From Mycobacterium dioxanotrophicus (GTDB lineage: Bacteria; Actinomycetota; Actinomycetes; Mycobacteriales; Mycobacteriaceae), in the NCBI RefSeq assembly GCF_002157835.1, contig NZ_CP020809.1, positions 3,162,001 to 3,226,000 of the forward strand: a DNA stretch of 64,000 bases, in the 5' to 3' direction. A program made the position numbers and the translations under genes. Below the pieces are notes generated by a model. That model had not been told where the DNA came from and searched no databases. It saw only the letters and a list, made by a program, of their open reading frames with translations. Positions 28,633 to 37,900 of this stretch are shown here, piece by piece. Position 1 is the first letter of the stretch. Every line of letters begins with the position of its first letter.

Positions 28633-29748
28633 CTACAGATCCAGCGTCAGACGCTCACCCTCGTCGGCCCGGGACACGCAGGTCAACAGGTAACCCGCGG
28701 CCCGTTCCGGATCCGTCAGCAGGGTGTCGCGATGCTGCACCGTGCCGTCGAGCACCCGGACCCGGCAGGTGCCACAGAATCCCTGCTGACAGGAATACGG
28801 CGCGGTAACCCCGGTACGTCGCAGGGCGGCCAGCAGCGTCTCGTCGGCGGCCACCGTCAGGTCGGCGCCGGACGAGGCGATCGACACCGAGAACTCGGCG
28901 CCGTCGACCACCGGTGGCGCGGAGAACCGCTCGAAATGCAGCTCGACGTCATCGCGTCCGGCCAGCGCGGCGCGCACAAAGGTCAGCATCGGCGCCGGCC
29001 CACAGGCGTACACCGTGGTGCCGTCGGGACAGTCGCCCAGCAGCTCGGTCGGCGTCGGAAGACCGTTGACGTCATCGGTGCGGATCGTGATCCGATCGCC
29101 GAACCGCGTCAGCTCGCCGAGGAACGGCAGGCTCTCGCGGTTGCGGCCGGCGTAGATCATCGACCAGTCGACGCCGAGACGCTGCGCCAGATCCAGCATC
29201 GGCAGGATCGGGGTAATGCCGATGCCGCCGGCGATGAACCGGAAGCGCTGGGTGGGGGAGCCGTAGCCCGGAACCGTCAGCGGGAACGCGTTGCGCGGGC
29301 CGTGAGTGGCGAGCCGGGCCCCGACCTGCAGGCTGTCGTGCACCTCGACGGAACCGCCGCCGCCGTCGGGAATGCGCCGCACCGCGATGCGGTAAGTGTC
29401 GGCGGACGGATCCCCGCACAGCGAGTACTGGCGCAGCCGGCCGCTGGCCAGCAGCACGTCGATGTGGGCGCCCGGATGCCACGGCGGCAGGGCGGTGCCG
29501 TCGGCGGCGGCCAGGGTCAGGGCGATGACGTCCTGGTCGTGGGCGACAACCGCGCGGTCGACCACCGTCAGTTCGATGGTGCGGTCCAGCTCCGGTGGAA
29601 GCGCGGCGCGCCGGATGTACCGCGTCAGGCCCCACATGGTGGAGATGGCGACATCGGCCAGGCCCAGCATCGGATCGTGGCGGAATCGTCCGGACGCACT
29701 CGGCGGGAGCCGGCGATAGCGCTCGATCAACGGTGACATCAGCGGCAT
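28633..29748 (-). CDS. FNR-type reductase with C-terminal [2Fe-2S] ferredoxin (PDR/VanB family)
   Basis: A 371-residue NAD(P)H-dependent reductase. The flavin-binding RQYSLCGDP precedes GGIGITPILPM and the NAD region CGPAPML. The C-terminal 80 residues hold the plant-type ferredoxin motif CQQGFCGTC with a fourth Cys in LLTCVS, so electrons pass NAD(P)H to flavin to [2Fe-2S] to an oxygenase. GAGGA is 7 bases before ATG 29748. It follows the diiron protein gene by 12 bp on the same strand and is most likely its electron donor. Confidence 0.9.
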   Translation of the reverse strand: MPLMSPLIERYRRLPPSASGRFRHDPMLGLADVAISTMWGLTRYIRRAALPPELDRTIELTVVDRAVVAHDQDVIALTLAAADGTALPPWHPGAHIDVLLASGRLRQYSLCGDPSADTYRIAVRRIPDGGGGSVEVHDSLQVGARLATHGPRNAFPLTVPGYGSPTQRFRFIAGGIGITPILPMLDLAQRLGVDWSMIYAGRNRESLPFLGELTRFGDRITIRTDDVNGLPTPTELLGDCPDGTTVYACGPAPMLTFVRAALAGRDDVELHFERFSAPPVVDGAEFSVSIASSGADLTVAADETLLAALRRTGVTAPYSCQQGFCGTCRVRVLDGTVQHRDTLLTDPERAAGYLLTCVSRADEGERLTLDL

Positions 29749-29760
29749 GGCGGCGGTCCT

Positions 29761-30660
29761 CTACAGGTGCGCGGCCCGCGCCGCGGGTGAACTGGCCAGG
29801 TAGGCGACGGCCTGGGCGGTCGACCCCATCTCCTCCGGGGAGAAGCCCGGCCGGCAGTACGCCAACGTATTGGACCCGAACATGCGGGAGAACTTGGGCA
29901 GCAAGCCCAGCTTGGAGTCCTTCATGCGCAGCTTCTGCATCTGCCACCAACCCAGGTTCAGCGTCGGGTCCCGCCGGACCAGGTCCCAGCAGCCCCGCTG
30001 GAAGAACAGATACACCGCGGTCGCGGCGATCGACATGGCCCGGACCCGGCTGAAGTAGCTGTCCTGGAAATAGACCGCCACATCGTGGGCCACACTGCGG
30101 TGCTCGACCTCCTCGCTGCCGTGCCAGCGGAACAGGTCGGTCATGGTCGGATCGGCGTCGTAGTCCTCCCACGTGCAGTTCAGCACGAAATCGCCGAGTA
30201 CCGCGGTGTAGTGCTCGATGGCAGCGATCAGCCACAACCGGTCGCACAGATCGTTGAGCCTGCGGCGCGGGTCGGTCGACGACATCGGCGCCAGCAGGTT
30301 GGTGAACACGTGGTCCACCATGGTCAGCACCGGCTGGTAGTCCACACCGTGGGCGGTCAGGAAGTCGGTGAGCACCTGGTCGTGGGTCTCGGCGTGCGTC
30401 GCCTCCTGGCCGATGAATCCGCGCATGTCGTCGGCCAACTTGGGATCACGCACATACGGCAGGGCTTCGTTGAACGTCGCGACGAACCAGTGCTCGGCCA
30501 TCGGCAGCACCACGTTGAACAGGTTCACCATGGTCGAGGCGACCGGGTGCTCCGGAATCCAATGCAGGGGGATGCCGGAGAGATCGAAGTGCACTTTGCG
30601 GGCCTGGATCTGAACGGGACCAGGATCGATCTCGGTGGCGAATCGGTGCGGACGCAGCAT
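29761..30660 (-). CDS. Ferritin-like diiron protein, PF10118-type ('metal-dependent hydrolase')
   Basis: A 299-residue helical protein of the family labelled metal-dependent hydrolase (PF10118-like). Two ferritin-like half-sites are visible: FIGQEATHAETH (ExxH) and WHGSEEVEHRSVAHD (ExxH), with Glu in LIAAIEHYTAVLGD between them, the pattern of carboxylate-bridged diiron enzymes. It is followed by the matched ferredoxin reductase at 12 bp, so the pair looks like a diiron oxygenase or desaturase system rather than a hydrolase. The ATG 30660 has AGGAGG upstream. Substrate unknown; hydrophobic helices suggest a lipid. Confidence 0.75.
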   Translation of the reverse strand: MLRPHRFATEIDPGPVQIQARKVHFDLSGIPLHWIPEHPVASTMVNLFNVVLPMAEHWFVATFNEALPYVRDPKLADDMRGFIGQEATHAETHDQVLTDFLTAHGVDYQPVLTMVDHVFTNLLAPMSSTDPRRRLNDLCDRLWLIAAIEHYTAVLGDFVLNCTWEDYDADPTMTDLFRWHGSEEVEHRSVAHDVAVYFQDSYFSRVRAMSIAATAVYLFFQRGCWDLVRRDPTLNLGWWQMQKLRMKDSKLGLLPKFSRMFGSNTLAYCRPGFSPEEMGSTAQAVAYLASSPAARAAHL

Positions 30661-30766
30661 CGCGGGCCTCCTCGTAACTGGGGACCCGTGCAGTCTACGA
30701 AATTAGGTGGGAACGCCGGTACCGGGCTCTCGGACGCGAGGGCCCGGCGTGCCGCATCAGCCCGCT

Positions 30767-31192
30767 TTAGCCCGGTGCGGGGGTGCCCGCGCCCGGTGCA
30801 CCCGGCACCGGAACGACCGGCGTCGGCGTCACCGTCGTCACGCCGTTGGAGCCCACGTGCGGAGCACCCGGGGCCCCACCCGAACTCTGGGTCTGCTGCT
30901 CCTGCTCGAGGGCGGCCTGGCTGCAATCGAGCATCAACAGCATGCGGCCCTGCGAGGTGACCTTCTGGGAATCGACGAGGCACTGGGCCTGTGGCAGCGC
31001 ACTCCCGAACGAACCGCCGAAGTACGCCTTGACGCCCTGGCTCTTGAGAATCTGCAGCGCCTTCATGTACGGCTCACCGACGACATTGATCGCCGACGCA
31101 TTGGGCTGCGAGGTCGCGATGCCCGCGCCGAACAGGGCGATCGAGCCGGCAGCGACTACACCACCGCCGAGCACTACAAGCTGCTTCTTCAC
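30767..31192 (-). CDS. Secreted PASTA-like mycobacterial protein
   Basis: A 141-residue exported protein. The signal peptide is KKQLVVLGGGVVAAGSIALF with cleavage near GIATSQ|PNAS. The mature part contains VVGEPYMKALQILKSQGVKA, a PASTA-like unit, two Cys (AQCLVD, MLDCSQ), and a Pro/Gly/Thr-rich tail. GTG 31192 has GGAGA about 6 bases before it and begins right at the Lys-rich signal start. Function unknown. It is downstream of malQ on the same strand with an 81-bp gap. Confidence 0.68.
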   Translation of the reverse strand: MKKQLVVLGGGVVAAGSIALFGAGIATSQPNASAINVVGEPYMKALQILKSQGVKAYFGGSFGSALPQAQCLVDSQKVTSQGRMLLMLDCSQAALEQEQQTQSSGGAPGAPHVGSNGVTTVTPTPVVPVPGAPGAGTPAPG

Positions 31193-31273
31193 GTCAAGTC
31201 TCCGAACGTCCGGGTGAGCTGCGAACATATCGCAGCTGTGACGATTGTGAAACCGTTGCACAGCCGCCGCGCG

Positions 31274-33403
31274 TTACATAGCCGGTCTCACCAGTGTTGC
31301 CATCGCGTCGCACAAGGCGTTCGCCCGGGCGTCGTCGAACACATTTTCCACCAGGAGGCGCTGCCCTTCGGGACCGCCCAGCGGCACCCGCCAGTTCGGA
31401 TACTCGTCGGTGGTGCCCGGCTGGTTCTGGGTCCGCACCTCACCGACCGCATCGGCCAGGGACAACGTCAGCAACTTCGACGGGGTCCGCCCCAGATAGC
31501 GGTACAGCGCCGTAACGATCTCCTCCGGGTCGGCGTCGGGCCCGAGCAGGCCGACGCGACGCAGCTCCGCCAACCAAGCGTCCTGCGCGGCCCGGTCCTC
31601 GGCCAGCTCCACCTCCACGGGCCGGGTGAGCAGGCCCAGTTCTTGGCGCAGCCGCACATGCTCGCCGGCCAGATACCCCGCCGTCGGCGGCAGATCGTGC
31701 GTGGTGACCGAGGACAGGCAGTATTCGCGCCAGCGCTCGGCGGGCAGCGGCGCGCCGTTGTGGTCGGCCTCGAACCACAGGATGGAGGTGCCGAACAGAC
31801 CGCGGTCGCGCAGATGGTCGCGGACCCACGGCTCGACGGTACCGAGATCCTCGCCGACGATGACCGCCCCGGCGCGGTGTGCCTCCAGCGCGATGATGCC
31901 GATCATCGCGTCGTGGTGATAGCGCACGTAGGTGCCCTCGGTGGGGGCCGCGCCCTTGGGAATCCACCACAGCCGGAACATGCCGATGATGTGGTCGATG
32001 CGCAGCCCTCCCGCATGTCGCAGGGCCATCGAGACCAGAGCCCGGAACGGTTCGTAGGCCTGCTCGGCGAGCCGGTCCGGCCGCCACGGCGGCTGCGACC
32101 AGTCCTGGCCCAGCTGGTTGAACTCGTCGGGTGGGGCACCCGCGGTCACGCCGAGCGCCAGCACGTCCTGCAGCGCCCACGCGTCGGCGCCGTCGGGATC
32201 GACGCCGACCGCCAGATCACCCAGGATTCCCAACGCCATCCCGGCCTGCACCGCGGTGGCTTGTGCGGCAGTCAGCTGGTCATCGAGCTGCCACTGCAGC
32301 CAGCGGTGAAAATCGACGGCCTCGGGATTGGCCGCCGCGAACGCCGCGACGTCCGGACTGTGCGGATGCTGCAACTCCAGCGGCCAGTTGTGCCAGTCGC
32401 CGCCGTGGATCTCGGTCAGCGCGCACCAGATCGCGAAATCATCGAGCGCGGTGCCCTCCCGGGCCCGGTAGGCGCCGTACGCCAGCTCTCGCCCGGCTGA
32501 GCGCGGCACCCGGTACACCTGTTTGAGCGCGGCGGATTTGGCCGCCCACGCGTCGTCCCGGTCGATCAGTTCGCGGCGCTGGGACCGCTCGTGGACGGTC
32601 GTCCGCAGTTTGCGGATGCGGCCGCGGTGGCGCGCGGTGGCGTACTCCGGGATGGCCTCGACCCGCAGGTACAGCGGGTTGACGAAGCGCCGGGAGGTCG
32701 GCAGATACGGCGACGGTTCCATCGGCGCGATCGGGGCAGCTGCGTGCAGCGGGTTCACCAGGATGAAGTCGGCGTCATGGGCCGCGGCCGACCACACGGC
32801 GAGATCGGTCAGATCGGTGAGATCGCCGACGCCCCAGGAGTTTTGCGACGCGACGCTGTACAGCTGCACCGAGAGCCCCCAGCCCCGCCGGTCGCCGAGC
32901 CGGGCCGGCAGGGCCAGGCTTGCCGGCGAGACCACGACCGGGGTCTCGGTGTGGAAGTCACCGACCGCCACGATCAGCCGGTGATAACCGAGCGGCAGCT
33001 CTGCCGGCAGCTCGAAGGTGGCCTCGCCGACGAGGCGATCACCGATGTCGAACGGCGGCCGGTTGTTCTCCAGCTGCCGCAGCCCGGCTCGCACGCTGCC
33101 GTCCTCGAGCCTCAGGGTGACCTCGACCGGATCGCCGTGGGTGACGTGCACCCAGAACGCCGTCGGCTGCCCCGCGCGGGCGATCACGATGGGTGGCAGC
33201 GAACGCTGCCAGTAGTCGTGTTCGTGAGCGGTCAGCGCGGCCGCCCGGTCGCCTTCGGTGCCGGCCGCCACGCCGAGTGCTTCCAGCACCGCCACCAGGG
33301 TCGTTTCTGGCACCGTGGTGCGGTATCCGGTCCAGTCGTCGTACTCGGTGGCAACGCCGTAGCGCTGAGCCAGCTCGACCAAGGTCTGGGGTAATCCCGT
33401 CAT
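31274..33403 (-). CDS. malQ: 4-alpha-glucanotransferase (amylomaltase)
   Basis: A 709-residue GH77 enzyme that moves glucan segments in glycogen and maltodextrin metabolism. The catalytic centre is clear: GLRIDHIIGMFRLWWIPKG (the Asp nucleophile), GEDLGTVE (Glu acid) and TTHDLPPTAGYL (Asp transition-state stabiliser). The mycobacterial N-terminal extension, about 180 residues, precedes the barrel. ATG 33403 (MTGLPQTLVEL) was chosen; a TTG at 33424 is in frame, and neither has a strong ribosome-binding site. It sits between a secreted hypothetical and a lysA-like gene with no operon-like overlaps. Confidence 0.93.
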   Translation of the reverse strand: MTGLPQTLVELAQRYGVATEYDDWTGYRTTVPETTLVAVLEALGVAAGTEGDRAAALTAHEHDYWQRSLPPIVIARAGQPTAFWVHVTHGDPVEVTLRLEDGSVRAGLRQLENNRPPFDIGDRLVGEATFELPAELPLGYHRLIVAVGDFHTETPVVVSPASLALPARLGDRRGWGLSVQLYSVASQNSWGVGDLTDLTDLAVWSAAAHDADFILVNPLHAAAPIAPMEPSPYLPTSRRFVNPLYLRVEAIPEYATARHRGRIRKLRTTVHERSQRRELIDRDDAWAAKSAALKQVYRVPRSAGRELAYGAYRAREGTALDDFAIWCALTEIHGGDWHNWPLELQHPHSPDVAAFAAANPEAVDFHRWLQWQLDDQLTAAQATAVQAGMALGILGDLAVGVDPDGADAWALQDVLALGVTAGAPPDEFNQLGQDWSQPPWRPDRLAEQAYEPFRALVSMALRHAGGLRIDHIIGMFRLWWIPKGAAPTEGTYVRYHHDAMIGIIALEAHRAGAVIVGEDLGTVEPWVRDHLRDRGLFGTSILWFEADHNGAPLPAERWREYCLSSVTTHDLPPTAGYLAGEHVRLRQELGLLTRPVEVELAEDRAAQDAWLAELRRVGLLGPDADPEEIVTALYRYLGRTPSKLLTLSLADAVGEVRTQNQPGTTDEYPNWRVPLGGPEGQRLLVENVFDDARANALCDAMATLVRPAM

Positions 33404-33436
33404 GCTGCCAATCTTGGTGCCCAAACCTCGATCGCG

Positions 33437-34720
33437 TCAGTCGACGTCGCGGATCAGCAGGTCGTCCCACGTGTCGCGGCGGACGACGAGCCGGGCTTCA
33501 CCGTTGCGCGTGAACACCACGGGAACCCGCCGGGCGCCGTTGTACTGGTTGGACATCGTGTAGGTGTAGGCGCCCGTGACCGGGACCGCCACCAGATCAC
33601 CGACCTTGGGGTCCTGGAGTTCGACGCGGTCGATGAGCTGATCGCCGGACTCACAGTGTCGGCCCACGAGACTGACCACCTCTCCGCCACCGACCCGGTC
33701 GACGATCGTCGCCTCGAACCGCTGCCCGGTCAGCGACACGTCGAGGTTGTCACCCATCCCGCCGTCGACTGCGACGTGGGTGACCACCGGACCGCGCTTG
33801 ACCGTGGTGACCCGGTACACCGTGCAGGCATTGCTGCCGACCATGCTGCGGCCGGGCTCGACGATGATCCGGCTGCCCTCCGGCAGCAGGGCGCGGGCCT
33901 GGGTCACCATCGCCTCGGCGTAGTCGTCGAGGTTGGGTGCGTGCTCGTCGTAGGTGTAGCGCACGCCGAGCCCGCCGCCGAGGTCGTAGACCTCGAACGT
34001 GCCGAGTTTGGCGATGGGCTCGACGGCCTCGGCCAGTTGCTCGACGTTGAGCAACTGGGAGCCGACGTGGGTGTGCACGCCGTCGATCCGCAGCCGGGGG
34101 CTGGCCTCGATCCGGGCGATGGCCTCGCGGGCCGCGTCGGGCATCAGGCCGAACTTCGAACCGGCGTGCCCGGTGGCCTGCGAGGCATGGGTCTCGGCCT
34201 GCACGCCGGGGATCACGCGCACCAGACAGCCCTGGACGTGTCCGGCGGGCACCAGGCGCTCGAGACGGTCGATGTCGTCGAAGTTGTCGACCACCACCAG
34301 ACCGACACCGTGCTGGACGGCCAGCGTCAACTCTTCGTCGGTCTTGGCGTTGCCGTGCAGCACGAGCCGGGCCGGGTCGGCGCCGGCCTTGACCGCGGTG
34401 ACGATCTCGCCGCCGCCTGCGACGTCGAGGTGCAGGCCCTCCTCGGCCATCACCCGTTGAACTGCCGTGCACGGGAACGACTTCGACGCGAACGCCACAT
34501 CCGCGCGCGGCCACCGGCTACGGAACGCCCTGAGGTAGTCGCGCGCTCGGCGGCGCAGCGCCTCCTCGTCCACCACGATGGCCGGCGTGCCGTACTGCTC
34601 GGCGAGGTCGTCGAGCCGGCAGCCGCCGACCATCAGGGTGCCGTCGGTGTCGGGGCGGGTTCCGGGCGGGAACAGGCCGATCAGGTCTTGCGCGGTGTGG
34701 CTGATCAGGTCGGTGGACAC
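33437..34720 (-). CDS. lysA: Diaminopimelate decarboxylase-like PLP enzyme (second LysA type)
   Basis: A 427-residue fold-type III PLP decarboxylase. K80 in VAFASKSFPC binds PLP; the phosphate site is YDLGGGLGVRY; EPGRSMVGSNACTVYRV and CESGDQL provide substrate and dimer contacts. These match DapDC/LysA, which makes lysine from meso-diaminopimelate, but the standard mycobacterial lysA is in an operon with homoserine dehydrogenase, and this copy stands alone beside a TetR gene. It may instead serve another amino acid decarboxylation. A palindrome lies in the 125-bp gap before the TetR gene. Confidence 0.8.
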   Translation of the reverse strand: MSTDLISHTAQDLIGLFPPGTRPDTDGTLMVGGCRLDDLAEQYGTPAIVVDEEALRRRARDYLRAFRSRWPRADVAFASKSFPCTAVQRVMAEEGLHLDVAGGGEIVTAVKAGADPARLVLHGNAKTDEELTLAVQHGVGLVVVDNFDDIDRLERLVPAGHVQGCLVRVIPGVQAETHASQATGHAGSKFGLMPDAAREAIARIEASPRLRIDGVHTHVGSQLLNVEQLAEAVEPIAKLGTFEVYDLGGGLGVRYTYDEHAPNLDDYAEAMVTQARALLPEGSRIIVEPGRSMVGSNACTVYRVTTVKRGPVVTHVAVDGGMGDNLDVSLTGQRFEATIVDRVGGGEVVSLVGRHCESGDQLIDRVELQDPKVGDLVAVPVTGAYTYTMSNQYNGARRVPVVFTRNGEARLVVRRDTWDDLLIRDVD

Positions 34721-34817
34721 CGCCTCAGCGTGCCACTCGTGCTCCGCCGCGTGAGCAGGTTGACCAAACGCGACGAAATCCGTGGTGGTGCCGTGGGCGA
34801 CGCTTCGGCTAGTCTGT

Positions 34818-34835
34818 CTGTAACGATCCTTACAG
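34818..34835. promoter_or_regulatory. Inverted repeat, probable TetR operator
   Basis: CTGTAACGATCCTTACAG has perfect 6-bp arms (CTGTAA and TTACAG) with a 6-bp spacer and ends 10 bp before the TetR start at 34846. It lies in the gap shared with the divergent lysA-like gene, so it may control both. Binding by the adjacent TetR is inferred. Confidence 0.6.
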
Positions 34836-34845
34836 AAGGGTGGGC

Positions 34846-35454
34846 ATGGACGCTCCGGCCACGAGAAGGCAACAGCAGGGCGCGAATTCGCGCGAACAGA
34901 TCCTCGACGCCACCGAGCGCCTGATGGCCACGCGCGGCTATGCCGCGACCGCGATCAGCGACATCCGCAAGGCGTCCGGGCTTCCGGCCAGCTCGATCTA
35001 CTGGCACTTCGGCTCCAAGGACGGTGTGCTCGCCGCGGTCATGGAACGGGGCGTCGACCGCTTCTTCGCCGCGATTCCACGCGACGGCACCATCGACGAA
35101 CAACTGACCGTCACCTCCGGCCTGCAGGACCAGCATCCGGACTTCCTGCGGCTGTTCTACCTGCTGTCCATGGAACGCACCGATGATCCGGCGGTGGCGG
35201 CGGTGGTCCGCCGGGCGCGGGGCACCGCGATCGCCCGCTTCGGCGCGGCGGTGCGGCAGCAACTGCCCGCCGACCTCGAGCCCGACCGCGCCGAGCGGGT
35301 AGTGGCCGAACTCACCGCGTTCGCCGTCGCGCAGTCCGACGGCATCTTCTACGCCAGACACCTCGAACCCGACACCACCGACGTCGCCGTCATGTACCGC
35401 AGGCTGTGGCAGGCCGTCACGGCGCTCATCCCGATTCTGTTGGAGGAACCGTGA
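34846..35454 (+). CDS. TetR family transcriptional regulator
   Basis: A 202-residue repressor with an N-terminal HTH (REQILDATERLMATRGYAAT ... KASGLPASSIYWHFGSKDGV) and a TetR_C-type ligand half. ATG 34846 has AAGGG about 7 bases before it; the GTG at 34840 is too close to that site. The stop codon overlaps the start of the SDR gene (GTGA), so regulator and reductase are one unit. A perfect inverted repeat at 34818-34835 suggests autoregulation. Ligand unknown. Confidence 0.9.
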   Translation: MDAPATRRQQQGANSREQILDATERLMATRGYAATAISDIRKASGLPASSIYWHFGSKDGVLAAVMERGVDRFFAAIPRDGTIDEQLTVTSGLQDQHPDFLRLFYLLSMERTDDPAVAAVVRRARGTAIARFGAAVRQQLPADLEPDRAERVVAELTAFAVAQSDGIFYARHLEPDTTDVAVMYRRLWQAVTALIPILLEEP

Positions 35455-36362
35455 CGATCACCAGGACCGCCGTCATCACCGGGGCCAACACCGGCCTGGG
35501 CTTCGAATGTGCCCGCGCGCTGTTGGATTCCGATTCCGGCTGGCATGTGCTGCTGGCGGTGCGTGACCCCGGTCGCGGTGCGGACGCCGCCGCGGCGCTC
35601 GGACATCCGGGACGGACGGCCGTCGTCGCGCTCGACCTCGCGTCGCTGCACTCCGTCGACGAATTCGCCTGCACCCTCAGCCAACTCGATGTTCCGCCGG
35701 TGCAGGCCCTGGTGTGCAACGCCGGAGTGCAGCTGCTCTCGGGTTCGCGCACCACGCGCGACGGTTACGAGATGACCTTCGGCGTCAACCATCTCGGTCA
35801 TTTCGCGCTGGTTCGGCGGCTGCTCGACCAAATCGTCGCCCCGGCACGCATTGTCGTGGTCAGCAGCGGCACCCACGACCCGGACAAGTACACCGGCATG
35901 CCCGCGCCGCGCTACACCACCGCGGAAGAACTCAGCAGCCCGGTGGAGGGCGGGAACTCGACGGACGAGGGCCGCAGACGCTACACGACGTCGAAACTGT
36001 GCAACGTGCTGTTCAGCTACGAGTTGGACCGCAGGCTGGGCCACGGCGCCGCGGGCATCACGGTCAATGCCTTCGACCCCGGCATGATGCCCGGCTCGGG
36101 CCTGGCGCGCGACTATCCGCCTGCGCAACGGCTGGTGTGGCGCTTCGTGCTGCCGGTCCTGCGGGTGCTGCCCGGCGTCCGCAGCACGCGGCGCTCCGGC
36201 GCCCATCTCGCCGCGCTGGTCGCCGATCCGCGGTACGACGGCATCACCGGCGCCTACTTCGACGGCACCCGCCAGGTCCGGTCATCACGCGATTCCTACG
36301 ACGAGTCCTTGGCCGCTGACCTGTGGCGCGTCAGCGACCAGCTGGTGTCTGCCTGCAGTTGA
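35451..36362 (+). CDS. Short-chain dehydrogenase/reductase
   Basis: A 303-residue NAD(P)-dependent oxidoreductase. The cofactor loop is VITGANTGLGFE (TGxxxGxG), the structural Asn motif VCNAGVQL, and the catalytic pair YTTSK. The length and the YTTSKLCNVLFSYELDRR region resemble protochlorophyllide-reductase/retinol-dehydrogenase-like SDRs of actinobacteria. The GTG start at 35451 overlaps the TetR stop and has GGAGG upstream. It is probably controlled by that TetR. The substrate is not known. Confidence 0.88.
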   Translation: MTITRTAVITGANTGLGFECARALLDSDSGWHVLLAVRDPGRGADAAAALGHPGRTAVVALDLASLHSVDEFACTLSQLDVPPVQALVCNAGVQLLSGSRTTRDGYEMTFGVNHLGHFALVRRLLDQIVAPARIVVVSSGTHDPDKYTGMPAPRYTTAEELSSPVEGGNSTDEGRRRYTTSKLCNVLFSYELDRRLGHGAAGITVNAFDPGMMPGSGLARDYPPAQRLVWRFVLPVLRVLPGVRSTRRSGAHLAALVADPRYDGITGAYFDGTRQVRSSRDSYDESLAADLWRVSDQLVSACS

Positions 36363-36381
36363 CGGCGGTATCGTCGCCGAA

Positions 36382-37605
36382 GTGGTTTCGGGACAGCTTG
36401 ATTCGACCGTGTTGCAGCGGGCTCGGCTGGCTGTGGCGGCGTTGTTCCTCACCAACGGGGCGATCTTCGCCAATCTGGTGCCGCACTATCCGCAGATCAA
36501 GTCCGACCTGGAGTTGAGCAACGCCGCCTACGGTGCCGCCGTCGCCGCGTTCTCGGCCGGTGCACTGGTCGCAGGCCTGACCGCGGGCCTGCTCATCCGG
36601 CGCTACCGGTCGGCCAGGGTCGCGGTGGTGGCCACGATCGGGCTGGCCGTGCTCGTCGTCGTCGCCGCAATCACCGGCAGCGCCGTGGTGCTCACGGCGG
36701 CGCTGTTCCTGGCCGGGGCCTGCGATGCGATCACCGACGTGGCCCAGAACGCACACGGCCTGCGGGTACAGCGCACCTACGGCCGGTCCATCATCAACTC
36801 GTTCCACGCGGTGTGGGCCGTCGGCGCCATCCTCGGCGGCCTGACCGGCGCCGCGGTGATCGCCCTCGGAGTGCCGCGCGGTGCCCACCTCGGCGTGATC
36901 GCGCTGCTGGTCTGCGCGACGGTGCTGGTCGCCGATCGCTTCCTGCTCACCGGGCCCGACCACGAAGATCATCCGGCTGCCGGCGCCCGGGCCACCACCC
37001 GGCCGCGCCGGACCGTCTATCTGACCCTGGCGGCGCTGGTGGTGATCGCCATCGCCGGGGCCACCGTCGAGGATTCCGGAAGCTCCTGGGCCACGCTCTA
37101 TCTGCGGGACACCCTGCACGCACCCCCGGCCATCGCGACCTTCGGCTACATCGCGGTGGTCGGATTCATGTTCGTGGGCAGGCTGTTCGGCGACCGGCTG
37201 GTGGACCGGTTCGGCCAACGTGCGGTGGTGCGCGTCGGTGGGCTGATCACCGCCGCGGGTATGGGCGCCGCGCTGGCGTACCCCAGCGTGCTCGGCACGG
37301 TCGGCGGGTTCGCCGCCGCGGGACTCGGCGTGGCCACCTTGATTCCGGCGGCCATGCACGGCGCCGACCAATTGCCCGGTCTGCGCCCCGGTACGGGCCT
37401 GACGGTGGTGACGTGGCTGATGCGGGTGGGTTTCTTCGGCGCGCCCCTGCTGGTCGGCTTCGTCGCCGACGCTGCCGGACTACGGGTCGGGCTGCTCGTC
37501 GTACCGGTGGCCGGCCTGCTGGTGATGGCACTGGCGGGGGCGCTGGAACGCACTCACGGATCGAGTGACGCGATCAGTGCGCCACCCCGGCCAGCTCGAT
37601 CGTGA
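36382..37605 (+). CDS. MFS transporter
   Basis: A 407-residue integral membrane transporter with twelve predicted helices. The first loop FANLVPHYPQIKSDLELSNA and the repeated GRLFGDRLVDRFG segment (MFS A-like loop in the second half) fit the major facilitator superfamily, likely a drug or metabolite exporter. It follows the SDR gene by 19 bp, so it may be in the same TetR-controlled unit. The 3' 32 bp overlap the convergent SMR gene. Confidence 0.85.
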   Translation: MVSGQLDSTVLQRARLAVAALFLTNGAIFANLVPHYPQIKSDLELSNAAYGAAVAAFSAGALVAGLTAGLLIRRYRSARVAVVATIGLAVLVVVAAITGSAVVLTAALFLAGACDAITDVAQNAHGLRVQRTYGRSIINSFHAVWAVGAILGGLTGAAVIALGVPRGAHLGVIALLVCATVLVADRFLLTGPDHEDHPAAGARATTRPRRTVYLTLAALVVIAIAGATVEDSGSSWATLYLRDTLHAPPAIATFGYIAVVGFMFVGRLFGDRLVDRFGQRAVVRVGGLITAAGMGAALAYPSVLGTVGGFAAAGLGVATLIPAAMHGADQLPGLRPGTGLTVVTWLMRVGFFGAPLLVGFVADAAGLRVGLLVVPVAGLLVMALAGALERTHGSSDAISAPPRPARS

Positions 37606-37900
37606 ACACACCCGACACGATCAGCGCGATCCCGATCATCATCACCGGCGTCAGGGCCTCGTGGAACAGGAACCGGGCCGCGACCGCGACCAGCGCCACC
37701 CCGCACGCGGTCCAGATGCCGTAGGCGATGCCGACGGGAATGCCCAACGACAACGCGAACCACAGCAGCGTGAAGGACACCACGTACCCGAGCGTCACCG
37801 GCACGATCCAGGCCTTGCGCCGGAAACCGTCCGAGGCCCGCAGCGCCAGGGTCGCCAACACTTCGCACAGGATCGCGCAGGTCAGCACCATCCACATCAT
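37574..37900 (-). CDS. SMR multidrug exporter, subunit 2
   Basis: A 108-residue EmrE-type protein with four helices. The conserved membrane Glu that binds the drug and protons is E13 in LTCAILCEVLATLAL. ALSLGIPVGIAYGIWTACGV and FHEALTPVMMIGIALIVSGV are the family signatures for helices 3 and 4. The start overlaps the stop of the second SMR gene (ATGA), so the two likely form a heterodimer such as EbrAB or YkkCD. Cationic compounds are the usual substrates. Confidence 0.9.
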   Translation of the reverse strand: MMWMVLTCAILCEVLATLALRASDGFRRKAWIVPVTLGYVVSFTLLWFALSLGIPVGIAYGIWTACGVALVAVAARFLFHEALTPVMMIGIALIVSGVFTIELAGVAH

